In this document: piece by piece, positions 8,436-17,698 of the stretch
Layout: every line of letters begins with the position of its first letter
Numbering within the stretch: position 1 is the first letter of the stretch
Assembly: GCA_036277075.1 (NCBI GenBank)
Contig: DASUNQ010000274.1
Span: forward strand, 1 to 31,712
Source: DASUNQ01 sp036277075
GTDB taxonomy: Bacteria; Acidobacteriota; Thermoanaerobaculia; Multivoradales; UBA5704
Direction: 5' to 3'
DNA: 31,712 nucleotides
The notes under the pieces: model-generated
The model's input: the letters and a program-made list of their open reading frames with translations, nothing else
Databases searched by the model: none
What the model was told of the DNA's origin: nothing
Translations under genes and position numbers: made by a program

Positions 8436-9065
8436 CTACGAGTCCTGGATCGCCAGGTCGTCGAAGGGCGGCGTGTTGGGGATCTGCAGCGTCACCACCT
8501 TGACTTCCGGCGGCGGCGCCGGAAACTTCATCCAGACGACGGCGCTCTCGCCGGGCGACAGGGTGTCGTACCAGCGGTCGCTCCAGCCGGAGCGGAGCCC
8601 GGCGATCGCGGTGCCCTTCTCGTCCTTAAGCACCTCGTACTTCCTGCCGCCGGCCGCGTCCATGACGTACATCTGGCTGAAGGTGAAGTCGGGCTCGGCG
8701 TCGACCCCCCCTTGGTTGCGCACCCGGAGCTTGGCGGTCAGGGTGTTGCCCTTGCGCAGGAACTCGGTCACTTCGACGACGATGCCGGGCCAGTTCGTCT
8801 CCTGGCTGGCGAGGGCCGGGCCGGCGGCGGCGCCGGTGGTCGGGGCAACGGTCGGCGCCCCGGCGGCGGAGTCGCCGGTCGTCGGCGGGACGGCGCTCAT
8901 CGCGCCGGGGTCGGTCGCCGCGGCGCCGGTCGGGCTGGCGACGGCGGCGTCGTCGCCGGCCGGCGCCGGGGCGGCCGCCTCTTCGGCGGCCTCCTCGCGC
9001 GGCGAGCAGGCGGCGAGCAGGGTCAGGATCGCGGCGAGGGTCAGGACCAGGCTCTTCGATCGCAC
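8436..9065 (-). CDS. Putative lipoprotein with a C-terminal beta-sandwich-like domain
   Basis: A 209-residue protein with a lipoprotein signal (MRSKSLVLTLAAILTLLAAC, lipobox LLAAC, Cys20), then ~75 residues of Ala/Pro/Thr/Gly-rich low-complexity linker. The C-terminal ~115 residues (NWPGIVVEVTEFLRKGNTLTAKLRVRNQGG... to PPFDDLAIQDS) have the alternating strand pattern of DUF4352-like or telokin-like surface domains, including a ...GESAVVWMKFPAPPPEVKVVTLQIP segment. I do not recognise a specific family. It would sit on the membrane face with the domain in the periplasm. It is the first gene of the probable operon with the OmpA-type protein (9 nt downstream) and the aquaporin. Confidence 0.75.
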   Translation of the reverse strand: MRSKSLVLTLAAILTLLAACSPREEAAEEAAAPAPAGDDAAVASPTGAAATDPGAMSAVPPTTGDSAAGAPTVAPTTGAAAGPALASQETNWPGIVVEVTEFLRKGNTLTAKLRVRNQGGVDAEPDFTFSQMYVMDAAGGRKYEVLKDEKGTAIAGLRSGWSDRWYDTLSPGESAVVWMKFPAPPPEVKVVTLQIPNTPPFDDLAIQDS

Positions 9066-9122
9066 GGCATCCCTCCTCTGAGCTGGAAGAGGGACGAGGA
9101 TACAACTAGGCGGGGCGGCGCG

Positions 9123-9875
9123 TCAGCGGGCGGCGGGGATCGCCAGGGTCTGGCCGGGCTTGAGGCCGCTCGAGCGCATGCCGTTGGCGCGCTGCAGCCC
9201 CTCGACGCTCGTGCCGTAGCGCTTGGCGAGCGACCAGAGGGTGTCGCCGCGCCGCACCTCGTGGCGGCGCCCGGCGGCCGCCACGGCGCTCGCGCCGTCG
9301 CTGTCGCCGTCGCCCAGCCCCGCGACGTAGCGCCGGTAACGGGCCGAGAAGAGCGCCACGTGGTAGTGGGGCGGCCAGCGCTCGCGGGTGGCTTCGAGGA
9401 GGTCGCGCCGCTCGAGACCGAGGAGGGTCTTCTCGAGCCAGGCGCGGCAGGAGGCGCGGCGGCTCTGCCGCAGGTCCACCGCCATCCCGGTCGGATGGAC
9501 CGAGAGCTCCGAGGCGTTCGCCGGCTGGCGGGACTTGGGGCGGGTCAGGCTGGTGACGACCAGCGTCTCGCCGCAGGCCGCGCGGTATTGCCGCGCCAGC
9601 CGCTCGACGAAGGTCTTGACCTCCGGCCGGGCGTAGGGGAAGGAGACGTCGGCGAGGTCGTAGTCGCGGTTGCCGGCCAGCTTGACCAGCAGCCCGGCGC
9701 CGGCGAACTCGCGGACCTGGGCGCTGGTGCGCAGGTAGCTGTAGTCGTGCTGGCGGGCGGCGCGCTCCTGGACGGCGAGCGAGGCGCGCGAGCCGCGTAG
9801 GCTGGCGGCCTCGAGCGCCGGCGGCAGCGCGAGGAGGGCGAGGGAGGCGGCGGCGGCGCGGCGTGCGGTGCGCAT
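9123..9875 (-). CDS. DUF5715-type secreted protein with LysM domain; possible M15/LAS-like metallopeptidase
   Basis: A 250-residue protein: signal peptide (MRTARRAAAASLALLALPPALEA), a central DUF5715-like domain (DYSYLRTSAQVREF... to the HYH motif), and a C-terminal LysM domain (HEVRRGDTLWSLAKRYGTSVEGLQRANG...LKPGQTLAIP). The central domain carries SVHPTGMAVD (residues 125-134), which fits the SxHxxGxAxD zinc-binding motif of M15/VanY peptidases, and HYH at 170-172, where the third ligand and base would be. This suggests a peptidoglycan D,D- or L,D-peptidase held to the wall by LysM (inference). The start at 9875 is chosen over the frame opening at 9950 because it gives a clean signal peptide and has AAGGAGAGG upstream. 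Confidence 0.82.
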   Translation of the reverse strand: MRTARRAAAASLALLALPPALEAASLRGSRASLAVQERAARQHDYSYLRTSAQVREFAGAGLLVKLAGNRDYDLADVSFPYARPEVKTFVERLARQYRAACGETLVVTSLTRPKSRQPANASELSVHPTGMAVDLRQSRRASCRAWLEKTLLGLERRDLLEATRERWPPHYHVALFSARYRRYVAGLGDGDSDGASAVAAAGRRHEVRRGDTLWSLAKRYGTSVEGLQRANGMRSSGLKPGQTLAIPAAR

Positions 9876-10000
9876 GAGCTGAACGAGCCTCTCCTTCTCG
9901 ACGACGGACCCAACGATGCTTTTGCGTGACCCGGCCGCGGAGTGTAGCACAGCAAACTGTGCAGCTCACCTCCGCTTGGCGCCCGCGAGACCCGAGTCCT

Positions 10001-11509
10001 CTAACCGCCCGGCCGCGCCGCCTCTTCCCGTGCCGGCTCGGTGAGGAACGGAGGGTGCTGGATCTTGGCGACGCAGGAGGTGTCGAGGCCGCGCACCGAG
10101 GCCCGCTCGAGGAGCTCGTGCATCAGCCGCTCGAGGCAGGGGTCGAAGTTGCCGTGGGCGCCGCCGGGGACGACGACCTGGAGGCTGTTCGGCATGCCGG
10201 CCGCGACGCGCGCCGCGAACTCGGGCGGCGTCACCGGGTCGATCTCGCCGAAGAGCATCAGGACCGGCAGGTCGGTGCGCACCAGGTCCATGTGCCCGGC
10301 CGGCACCGCGCCGCGCGGCCATTCGCCGCAGGCGTTGAGCTGGGTGCGCACCCGCTCGTCGCCGAGGTAGGAGCCGCGGGTGCGCTCGGCGATCGTCGCC
10401 GGGTCGAGGAAGGGGAGGTCCTCGGCGCAGGTCACCGAGAGGAGCATGCCGAGGGCGAGAAAGCGGGGGATGGCGCGGCGGGCGTCGAGCGCGTCCTGCG
10501 CCAGCGGCCCGAAGTCCCCCCGCGCCGCCTGGTGGATCTGGAGCGGCAGCGCCCGCGCCGTCTCGACCTTGTACATCTGCCAGCGTACCGCCTCGACGAA
10601 GGCGCCGCGGCCGAGCTGGACCGTGGTCTCCTTGCCGGTCTCGGGGTGCCGCACCTCGGCCGGCACCGGGCCGCGGTCGAGGCGCGCCAGCACCTGCTGG
10701 AACTCGGCGCGCAGGTCGGGGAAGGCCTTGCCGCAGCCGGCGTCGGCGGCGCAGCGGTCGAGGAGCAGGTCGAGCGCGCGCTGCGCCGCCTGCGAGTGGG
10801 AGATGGGAAGCGTCTCGTCGATCGGCGCCACGCCCAGGAGGATGACGCTGCGCACCGACTGCGGGTGGCGCCGCAGGTAGACCTGCGCGGCGCGGGTGCC
10901 GTAGGAGCCGCCGAAGAGGTTGACCTTGTCGTAGCCCAGCCAGGCGCGGACCTCGTCGAAGTCGTCGATCGCCCGATCGGTCGTGTAGAGGCGCAGATCG
11001 GCCTTCTTCTCGAGCTCCTGGCGGCAGCGCCGCACCTCGGCCAGCGGGAACTGCTCGCCGATGTAGCTCTGGAGGTCGGCATCGGTGCCCCCCAGCGAGC
11101 AGAGGAGCGGGTTCGCCCCGAGGCTGCCGCGCTGGTCGATGAAGAGCAGGGCGCGGCGCTGGCGAATCAGCGGCAGGAACCGGGCGAAGCCGGCCGCCGC
11201 GTTGGTGGCGGCGTCGCCGGGCCCGCCGGCGAGGTAGAGCACCGGGTCGGGCGCGGGGTTCTTGCCGGTCGCCGGCAGGAGCACGACCCGGACCGGGATC
11301 TTCCGCCCGCTCTCGGCGGCGCGGTCCTCCCAGACCTCGTAGGTGCCGCAGCGCGCCTCGGGCGGCAGCCCTTCGGTGGTGCAGGGGCCGAGCTTGGCCG
11401 CGGGCCCGGCGTCGGGCTTGGCCGCGGGACCGTTGGCGCAGGCCGGAGCGGCGGCGGCCAGCGCAAAGGCGAGGAGCGGAGCGGCGGCGAACGGGCGGGC
11501 TCGGACCAT
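10001..11509 (-). CDS. Alpha/beta hydrolase, S33 aminopeptidase-like, secreted
   Basis: A 502-residue protein with an N-terminal hydrophobic export signal ending APACANG (possible lipobox APAC), then a TAP-like/S33 alpha/beta hydrolase. The oxyanion region is LYLAGGPGDAA, the nucleophile is Ser202 in NLFGGSYGTRAA, and the acid is Asp424 in LMLFGEIDPVTPPEF. The base is His452 in VPGGAHGNF. The C-terminal segment with paired cysteines (CLERL...DTSC) matches tripeptidyl aminopeptidases of the TAP_C type. It probably trims peptides in the periplasm or outside the cell. The gene is divergent from selD across a 98-nt gap, and no other gene lies within 125 nt on its 3' side. Confidence 0.9.
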   Translation of the reverse strand: MVRARPFAAAPLLAFALAAAAPACANGPAAKPDAGPAAKLGPCTTEGLPPEARCGTYEVWEDRAAESGRKIPVRVVLLPATGKNPAPDPVLYLAGGPGDAATNAAAGFARFLPLIRQRRALLFIDQRGSLGANPLLCSLGGTDADLQSYIGEQFPLAEVRRCRQELEKKADLRLYTTDRAIDDFDEVRAWLGYDKVNLFGGSYGTRAAQVYLRRHPQSVRSVILLGVAPIDETLPISHSQAAQRALDLLLDRCAADAGCGKAFPDLRAEFQQVLARLDRGPVPAEVRHPETGKETTVQLGRGAFVEAVRWQMYKVETARALPLQIHQAARGDFGPLAQDALDARRAIPRFLALGMLLSVTCAEDLPFLDPATIAERTRGSYLGDERVRTQLNACGEWPRGAVPAGHMDLVRTDLPVLMLFGEIDPVTPPEFAARVAAGMPNSLQVVVPGGAHGNFDPCLERLMHELLERASVRGLDTSCVAKIQHPPFLTEPAREEAARPGG

Positions 11510-11592
11510 GCGGGACCTCCTGCTGCGGGTTGCGGCGGAGTCTACGCCGGGGCGCGGTCCCGGGTTTCAACGCTCCAGGAATCGCGCACGCG

Positions 11593-11598
11593 TAGAAT
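11593..11598 (+). promoter_or_regulatory. -10 hexamer of selD
   Basis: TAGAAT, one base from the TATAAT consensus, lies 9 nt before the selD ATG with no ribosome-binding site between them. Transcription would start at or within a few bases of the ATG. The -35 region (around 11566-11575) has no clear TTGACA match. Confidence 0.5.
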
Positions 11599-11607
11599 CG
11601 CCGCGCC

Positions 11608-12651
11608 ATGGCACTGTTCCGCAGGAAGTTCCGCCTCACCGCCTGCGCCACCACCGGCGGCTGAGCCGCCAAGGTCGGTCCGGGGGACCTGGCCAACCTG
11701 GTGGCGCCCCTCGTCGGCGGACGCGCCGACGCGCGGGTGCTCGTCGGCCCGGAGACGGCCGACGACGCGGGCGTGTACCTGCTCGACGGCCGGGCGCTGG
11801 TCGCCACCGCCGACTTCATCACGCCGGTCTGCGACGACCCGCGCCTCTTCGGCCGCATCGCGGCCTGCAACGCGCTCTCCGACGTCTACGCGATGGGCGG
11901 CCGGCCGCTCTTCGCACTCAACCTCTGCTGCTTCCCGCCCGAGGTGCCGGACGAGGCGCTGGCCGGGATCCTCGGCGGCGCCGTCGAGGCGCTGGCGGAG
12001 GCCGGGGCGGCGCTCCTCGGCGGCCACTCGGTGCGCGATCCGGAGCTCAAGTTCGGCCTCGCCGTGGTCGGCGAGGCCGAGCCCGACCGCCTGCTCACCA
12101 ACGCGGGCGCGCGGGCCGGCCACCGCCTCCTCCTCACCAAGCCGCTCGGGACCGGCGTCCTGATCAACGCCTTCAAGGCCGACAAGCTCGACGAGGCGGG
12201 GCTCGCGCCGGCGCTCGCCGAGATGGCGCGGCTCAACGCCGCCGCCGCGGCGCTGGCGCTCCAGCACGGCGCCCGCGCCGCGACCGACGTCACCGGGTTC
12301 GGCCTGACCGGCCACGCCCTCGGCATGGCGCGCGCCTCGGCCGCCGGGCTGCGCTTCGTCTTCGCGCGGCTGCCGGTCTACGAGGACTTCCACCGCCTGG
12401 TCAAGGCGGGGATCTCGACCGGCTGCACCGACGCCAACGAGGAGAACGTGCGGCCGTACCTGGACGAGCGCGCGGGTCTCGACCGCCACCGCCGCGAGCT
12501 GCTCTTCGACCCGCAGACCTCGGGCGGCCTGCTCCTCTCGGTGCCGCCGGAGGCGGCGGACGCGCTCCTCGACGCGCTCCTCGCCGGAGGCCACCGCGCC
12601 GCCGAGGTGGGCGAGGTCCTCCCCGGCCCGGTGCGGCTGGAGATCGTCTAG
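11608..12651 (+). CDS. selD: Selenide, water dikinase (selenophosphate synthetase), selenocysteine-containing
   Basis: SelD makes selenophosphate, the selenium donor for selenocysteine and selenouridine, from selenide and ATP. The gene reads ATG at 11608, 18 codons, then an in-frame TGA at 11662-11664, then 328 more codons. Recoding the TGA as Sec (residue 19) gives TTGGUAAKVGPGDL, which matches the catalytic Sec/Cys-Gly-loop of the family, with the essential Lys22 three residues on. The rest is typical: ETADDAGVYLLDG, TADFITPVCDDP, NALSDVYAMGG, LLGGHSV, TDVTGFGLTGHALGMA and FDPQTSGGLLLSV. Total 347 residues, the usual length. A naive gene call would start at GTG 11701 and lose the active site. 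The genome must have selA/B/C elsewhere, since none is in this window. Confidence 0.95.
11662..11693 (+). promoter_or_regulatory. Bacterial SECIS-like hairpin following the selD UGA
   Basis: Starting with the recoded TGA, GCCA (11668-11671) pairs with TGGC (11690-11693) and GGTC (11673-11676) pairs with GACC (11686-11689). One A bulges out and the 9-nt apical loop starts with GGTC. Position and size fit a bacterial SECIS element read by SelB. The stem is short and the fold has not been computed. Confidence 0.6.
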
Positions 12652-12655
12652 CCGG

Positions 12656-13900
<1,245 letters not shown>

Positions 13901-13983
13901 GGGCGCCGGCATTCTGACCCGTCGCGGAGGCCGGCGCAGCGCCGCGCTAGACTGCGGGTCCTTTCCCACCAGGAGCCCCGCCG

Positions 13984-15792
13984 ATGCGACTCTCTCTTGC
14001 CCTGCTCTGCCTCGCCCTCTGCGGCGCTCCGCTGGCCGCCTTCGCGCAGTCGCCGCCCGCCGCCGCCAGCGACGCCTCGCGCCGCCTGCACGACCTCTTC
14101 GCCCGCGAGTGGGAGCACCGGCTGCGCGCCGATCCGCTCCTCGCCACGTCGGTCGGGCGGCACGACTACGACGACCGGCTCCCCTCGGTGGCGCAGGCCG
14201 ACCTGGCGCGACTGGCGGAGGAGACGCAAGCCTTCCTGGGCGAGCTCGAGGCCATCGACCGCGCCGCGCTGGCGCCCGAGGACCGCGTCCACGCCGAGAT
14301 CTTCCGCCGCCAGCTCGAGGACCGCCTCGCCGATTACCGCCTCGGGGATTGGCAGATCCCGTTCAACGCCGACTCCGGCTTCCACACCGGCTTCGCGCAG
14401 CTCCCGAGCCAGGTGCCGCTCTCGACCGTGCGCGACTACGAGAACTACGTTGCCCGCCTGCGCGCCTGGCCCACGTACGTCGCGCAGCAGCTCGACAACC
14501 TGCGGGCCGGCCTGGCGCGTGGCATGACCGTCCCGCGCGTCGTCCTCACCGGCTACGAGGGGACGATCGCCGCGCACGTCGTCGACGACCCGGCGAAGAG
14601 CGTCTTCCACCGCCCCTTCGAGCGCTTCCCCGCCACGTTCCCCGAGGCCGAGCGCGAGCGCCTGCGCGCCGCCGGCCGCGCCGCCGTCCTCGAAGGGGTC
14701 GTCCCCGGCTACCGCGCCTTCCTCGACTTCTTCCGCGCCGAGTACCTGCCCAAGGCTCGCGCCACGATCGGCGCCTCCGAGCTGCCGGACGGCCGCGCCT
14801 TCTACGCCCACCAGGTGCGCCGCTTCACGACCCTCGACTCGACCCCCGAGGAGATCCACCAGCTGGGCCTCGCCGAGGTGGCGCGCATCCGCTCCGAGAT
14901 GGACGCGGTGATGAAGAAGGTCGGCTTCCGCGGCGACTTCCCGGCGTTCCTGCAGTTCCTCCGCACCGACCCGCGCTTCTACGCCAAGAGCCCCGACGAG
15001 TTGCTCTCGCGCGCCGCCTGGATCGCCAAGCGGATGGACGGCAAGCTCCCCGCCCTCTTCGGCACGCTGCCGCGCCTTCCCTACACCGTCGAGCCGGTCC
15101 CCGAGCACATGGCGCCGAAGTACACCTCGGGCCGCTACGTCGAAGCGCCCAAGGGCGGCACGCAGCCGGGGATCTACTGGGTCAACACCTACAAGCTCGA
15201 GAACCGCCCGCTCTACAACCTCGAGGCGCTGACGCTCCACGAGGCGGTCCCGGGGCACCACCTCCAGATCGCGCTGGCGCAGGAGAAGGAGGGGCTGCCG
15301 GACTTCCGCCGCTTCTCCTACCTCTCGGTCTTCGGCGAGGGCTGGGGGCTCTACTCGGAGTGGTTGGGGATCGAGGCCGGCTTCTACACCGACCCCTACA
15401 GCGAGTTCGGCCGCCTGACCTACGAGATGTGGCGCGCCTGCCGGCTGGTGGTCGACACCGGCCTCCACGCCATGGGCTGGAGCCGCCAGCGGGCGATGGA
15501 CTATCTCGCCGCGCACACCGCGCTGCCGCTGCACGAGGTCGAGACCGAGACCGACCGCTACATCTCCTGGCCGGGGCAGGCGCTCGCCTACAAGATCGGC
15601 GAGCTCAAGATCAAGGAGCTGCGCCGCCGCGCCGAGGAGGCCCTCGGCGAGCGCTTCGACGTCCGCGCCTTCCACGACGCCGTCCTCGCCGGCGGCTCGG
15701 TGCCGCTCGGCGTCCTCGAGGCCAGCGTCGACGCCTTCATCGCCGAGCGGCGGGAGGAGGCAGCTTCGCGCTCGGCTCCATCCGGTCGATGA
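13984..15792 (+). CDS. DUF885 family protein, putative secreted metallopeptidase
   Basis: A 602-residue protein with a clear signal peptide (MRLSLALLCLALCGAPLAAFAQS, cut after AFA) and a full-length DUF885 domain. The hallmark is HEAVPGHHLQ at residues 419-428, where His419, Glu420 and the following histidines are thought to bind metal in this gluzincin-like family. Flanking family blocks are NTYKLENRPLYNLEALTLHE, SVFGEGWGLYSEWLG and WPGQALAYKIGELKI. Function is presumed peptidase, periplasmic or extracellular. AGGAG (13971-13975) sits 8 nt before the ATG, and TAGACT (13948-13953) could be the -10, giving a short conventional leader. The last 56 nt overlap the convergent esterase-like gene. 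Confidence 0.92.
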   Translation: MRLSLALLCLALCGAPLAAFAQSPPAAASDASRRLHDLFAREWEHRLRADPLLATSVGRHDYDDRLPSVAQADLARLAEETQAFLGELEAIDRAALAPEDRVHAEIFRRQLEDRLADYRLGDWQIPFNADSGFHTGFAQLPSQVPLSTVRDYENYVARLRAWPTYVAQQLDNLRAGLARGMTVPRVVLTGYEGTIAAHVVDDPAKSVFHRPFERFPATFPEAERERLRAAGRAAVLEGVVPGYRAFLDFFRAEYLPKARATIGASELPDGRAFYAHQVRRFTTLDSTPEEIHQLGLAEVARIRSEMDAVMKKVGFRGDFPAFLQFLRTDPRFYAKSPDELLSRAAWIAKRMDGKLPALFGTLPRLPYTVEPVPEHMAPKYTSGRYVEAPKGGTQPGIYWVNTYKLENRPLYNLEALTLHEAVPGHHLQIALAQEKEGLPDFRRFSYLSVFGEGWGLYSEWLGIEAGFYTDPYSEFGRLTYEMWRACRLVVDTGLHAMGWSRQRAMDYLAAHTALPLHEVETETDRYISWPGQALAYKIGELKIKELRRRAEEALGERFDVRAFHDAVLAGGSVPLGVLEASVDAFIAERREEAASRSAPSGR

Positions 15793-17089
15793 AGAAGGCC
15801 GCGTCGAGCAGGCGCGGCCAGTCGCGCTCGACCGGCTCGTGGAAGTAGAAGCCGCCGCTGAGGGGCTCGCGCAGCCAGTGGTCGGGCGGCAGCGTGCGGA
15901 AGTCGACGAACAGGTAGGGCTTGCCGGCGCGGTGGAGGAGGTCCTCGAGGGAGCCGGCCGGGGGCGCGGCGATCTCCACCGCCTCCGCGCCGGCGTTGGG
16001 GTCGGCATACTGGTAGACGCCGTGGTGGCTGTCGAAGCCGATCGTGTAGAGCCCGTCGCCGAGCGCCTGCCGGAGGAACCTTCCCATGGAGCCGCCGTGC
16101 GCGCGCGGAGGGGGGGCGCCGCGCGGCGTGAACGCGTCGGTGAAGACGTGGAAGTTGTGCGCCCAGACGATCACCTTGCGGTCGCGCAGCGGGCCGTCGA
16201 GCCACCAGAGGAGGTTCTCGGCCATCGCCGTGTCGCGGTTGTAGCCGTCCGGGTTGCCCTTCTCGAGGTCGGGCGGCAGCGCGCGGTCCATCGCCAGCAG
16301 GCTGACCAGGCTCTGGCGCACGAAGTCGACGTCGCGCGGGCTGGCGTGGCGCAGGAGCTCCTCGCGGCGGGCGTCGATGGCGGCGATCAGCCGCCGCGGG
16401 AGCGCGCGGTTGTAGTTGCGCTCCCCGGGCTTGTCGAAGTAGTCCTTCGGCACCAGGCCGGCCGACATGGCGGCGAGGTCGGCGCGCTCGGCCGCCGAGA
16501 TGAGCGACGGGTCGAGGCGGTCGAAGAAAGCGAAGATCGAGGCCGGGAAGCGCTCCTGCCGCCCCGACGCGGTCGACACCCGGCAGTCGATGCCGACCAG
16601 CTCGAGCGGGCGTGCCGTGGCCTGCGTCGCGCGCACGTAGGCGAGCGTCGGCTGGACCTGCGCGCTCTGCCCCCAGAGCCGATAGAGGCAGAGGGCGGCG
16701 GCGTCAGTCAACGGGCCGCCGCCGCGCAGCGCCGCCGCCATGTCGCGGCAGTCGAAGAACCCCGCCTCCCAGGCCAGCGCGTCGAACCCCATCTCCTGGT
16801 GCAGGAAGCGGATGAGCCGCGCCTTGGCCAGGAAGGTCGAGCCATCCCCGTGCGTCGCCTCGCCGAGCTGCACGACGCGCGCGCCGCCGATCGCCGCGGC
16901 GAGCGGTGCGAGGTCGGAGAAGTCCTCGTCCGCCGGATCGATCGAGCGCACCGCGGCGGCGTGCGCCGCGAGCCACGCGGCGCGCCCGGCATGGGCGTCC
17001 GGCGCCGGGCCGTTCGCCTTCGCGCCGGCGGCGACGAGCGCGACGGCCGCCAGCGAGAGCAGGCGAGCAGAGCGGCGAAGATGCGGCAT
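15737..17089 (-). CDS. Erythromycin esterase-like family protein, secreted
   Basis: A 450-residue protein: signal peptide (MPHLRRSARLLSLAAVALVAAGAKA), then the EreA/EreB-like hydrolase domain. Family motifs visible: VVQLGEATHGDGSTF (Glu77, His80), ALAWEAGFFDCRDMA, LELVGIDCRVST, NRDTAMAENLLWWL and VIVWAHNFHVF, plus the closing DWPRLLDAAFFIDRMEP. The family includes macrolide esterases and succinoglycan biosynthesis proteins. Most members have no shown activity, so macrolide resistance should not be assumed. The start at 17089 has GGAGG (17097-17101 on the opposite strand) and a TAGAAT -10 candidate 26 nt upstream. The 3' end overlaps DUF885 by 56 nt, so the two messages share complementary ends. 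Confidence 0.88.
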   Translation of the reverse strand: MPHLRRSARLLSLAAVALVAAGAKANGPAPDAHAGRAAWLAAHAAAVRSIDPADEDFSDLAPLAAAIGGARVVQLGEATHGDGSTFLAKARLIRFLHQEMGFDALAWEAGFFDCRDMAAALRGGGPLTDAAALCLYRLWGQSAQVQPTLAYVRATQATARPLELVGIDCRVSTASGRQERFPASIFAFFDRLDPSLISAAERADLAAMSAGLVPKDYFDKPGERNYNRALPRRLIAAIDARREELLRHASPRDVDFVRQSLVSLLAMDRALPPDLEKGNPDGYNRDTAMAENLLWWLDGPLRDRKVIVWAHNFHVFTDAFTPRGAPPPRAHGGSMGRFLRQALGDGLYTIGFDSHHGVYQYADPNAGAEAVEIAAPPAGSLEDLLHRAGKPYLFVDFRTLPPDHWLREPLSGGFYFHEPVERDWPRLLDAAFFIDRMEPSAKLPPPAARR

Positions 17090-17144
17090 CGCGAGGCCTC
17101 CGGGAGAGCGGCTGCATTCTAAGAGGATGCCGGGAGGCGCCGCG

Positions 17145-17354
17145 GGAGCGGTTTCGCGGCCGTTGCGGCGAATGCCGCGGCGCCCGCGGTGTTTCCCTCG
17201 GCCGCCGGGGCATCTCCCGCGACGCCCGCGGTGTGTGCCACGTGCGGAAAAGTATGTACCCTGGCCGCCGCGGGATCTTCCGCAGCCGCTGCGGGATTTC
17301 CCGCCGACACCGCGAGACTTCCCGGAGTGGCTGCGGCGTTTCCCGCCGCGACGG
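17145..17354 (+). repeat. Degenerate 21-bp tandem repeat (about ten units)
   Basis: Ten consecutive 21-nt units align without gaps to a consensus close to CGG-NAT-TTC-CCG-CNG-CCG-CCG, the first (17145-17165) and a middle unit (17250s) being the most diverged. The array fills most of the 375-nt gap between the esterase-like gene and vapB. In one forward frame each unit encodes a seven-residue block with the pattern RxFPxPx, but no unit is identical to another and no credible start is present. The remaining sequence of the gap (17090-17144, 17355-17429) holds only the -10 of the esterase gene and nothing else I recognise. Confidence 0.7.
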
Positions 17355-17429
17355 CGAAAACGTCTCTCAAAGACTTTAGACCTCTTGTTTACCGTACCTT
17401 GCGCGGCGGCGGCCCGACCTCGAAGCCCC

Positions 17430-17465
17430 TTGACGGTGATAACACCGACAGGTAAGCTGTTATCA
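17430..17465 (+). promoter_or_regulatory. vapBC promoter with overlapping inverted-repeat operator
   Basis: TTGACG (17430-17435) and TAAGCT (17453-17458) are spaced by 17 nt. An 8-bp perfect inverted repeat, TGATAACA (17437-17444) and TGTTATCA (17458-17465), flanks 13 nt and spans the -10. Its last base is the A of the vapB ATG. The predicted transcription start coincides with that A, so the message is probably leaderless. The layout fits autorepression by the ribbon-helix-helix antitoxin or the VapBC complex. Confidence 0.7.
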
Positions 17466-17698
17466 TGATCCGCACCCAGATCTCACTCGAGGAGGAGACG
17501 TACGAGGAGGCGCAGGAGGAGGCGCGCCGGCGGGGGATCTCCTTCGCCGAGCTCTGCCGACGGGCTCTGATCGACGCGCTCCCGCCACCGCCTGAGGGCG
17601 ATCGGCCGTGGATGGGCCACGCGGGGACGGTGGACGTCCGTGACCCCCACGCGAGCCAGAGCGTGGACGAGGTCGTCTACGGCCGCGAGCGGCCGTGA
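17465..17698 (+). CDS. vapB: Ribbon-helix-helix (CopG/VapB-type) antitoxin
   Basis: A 77-residue protein with an N-terminal ribbon-helix-helix DNA-binding domain: IRTQISLEEETYEEAQEEARRRGISFAELCRRAL (strand, helix with acidic/basic turns, helix). The tail from ~residue 40 (PPPPEGDRPWMGHAG...ESVDEVVYG-like) would wrap the toxin's active site, as in VapB and CopG-family antitoxins paired with PIN toxins. It is followed by the PIN gene with a 4-nt GTGA overlap, the classic antitoxin-first layout that keeps the two products in balance. It probably binds the inverted repeat over its own promoter. Confidence 0.85.
   Translation: MIRTQISLEEETYEEAQEEARRRGISFAELCRRALIDALPPPPEGDRPWMGHAGTVDVRDPHASQSVDEVVYGRERP

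Noticed and set aside
9947..9962. GCACAG-CAAA-CTGTGC hairpin as terminator of the S33 hydrolase gene
   Set aside because: The stem is only 6 bp and not followed by a T-run on either strand. It is more likely an operator or chance.
9926..12163. 745-residue plus-strand ORF across the S33 hydrolase and selD
   Set aside because: It is low-complexity Arg/Ala/Gly antisense and out-of-frame shadow. The hydrolase and SelD frames have full family motifs.
17145..17354. CRISPR array
   Set aside because: Units are contiguous 21-mers without spacers and diverge throughout. No cas genes are near.
17127..17468. 113-residue Pro/Arg ORF over the 21-bp repeats
   Set aside because: It has no ribosome site and no conserved core, and runs into the vapB promoter. 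Kept as a repeat, not a gene.
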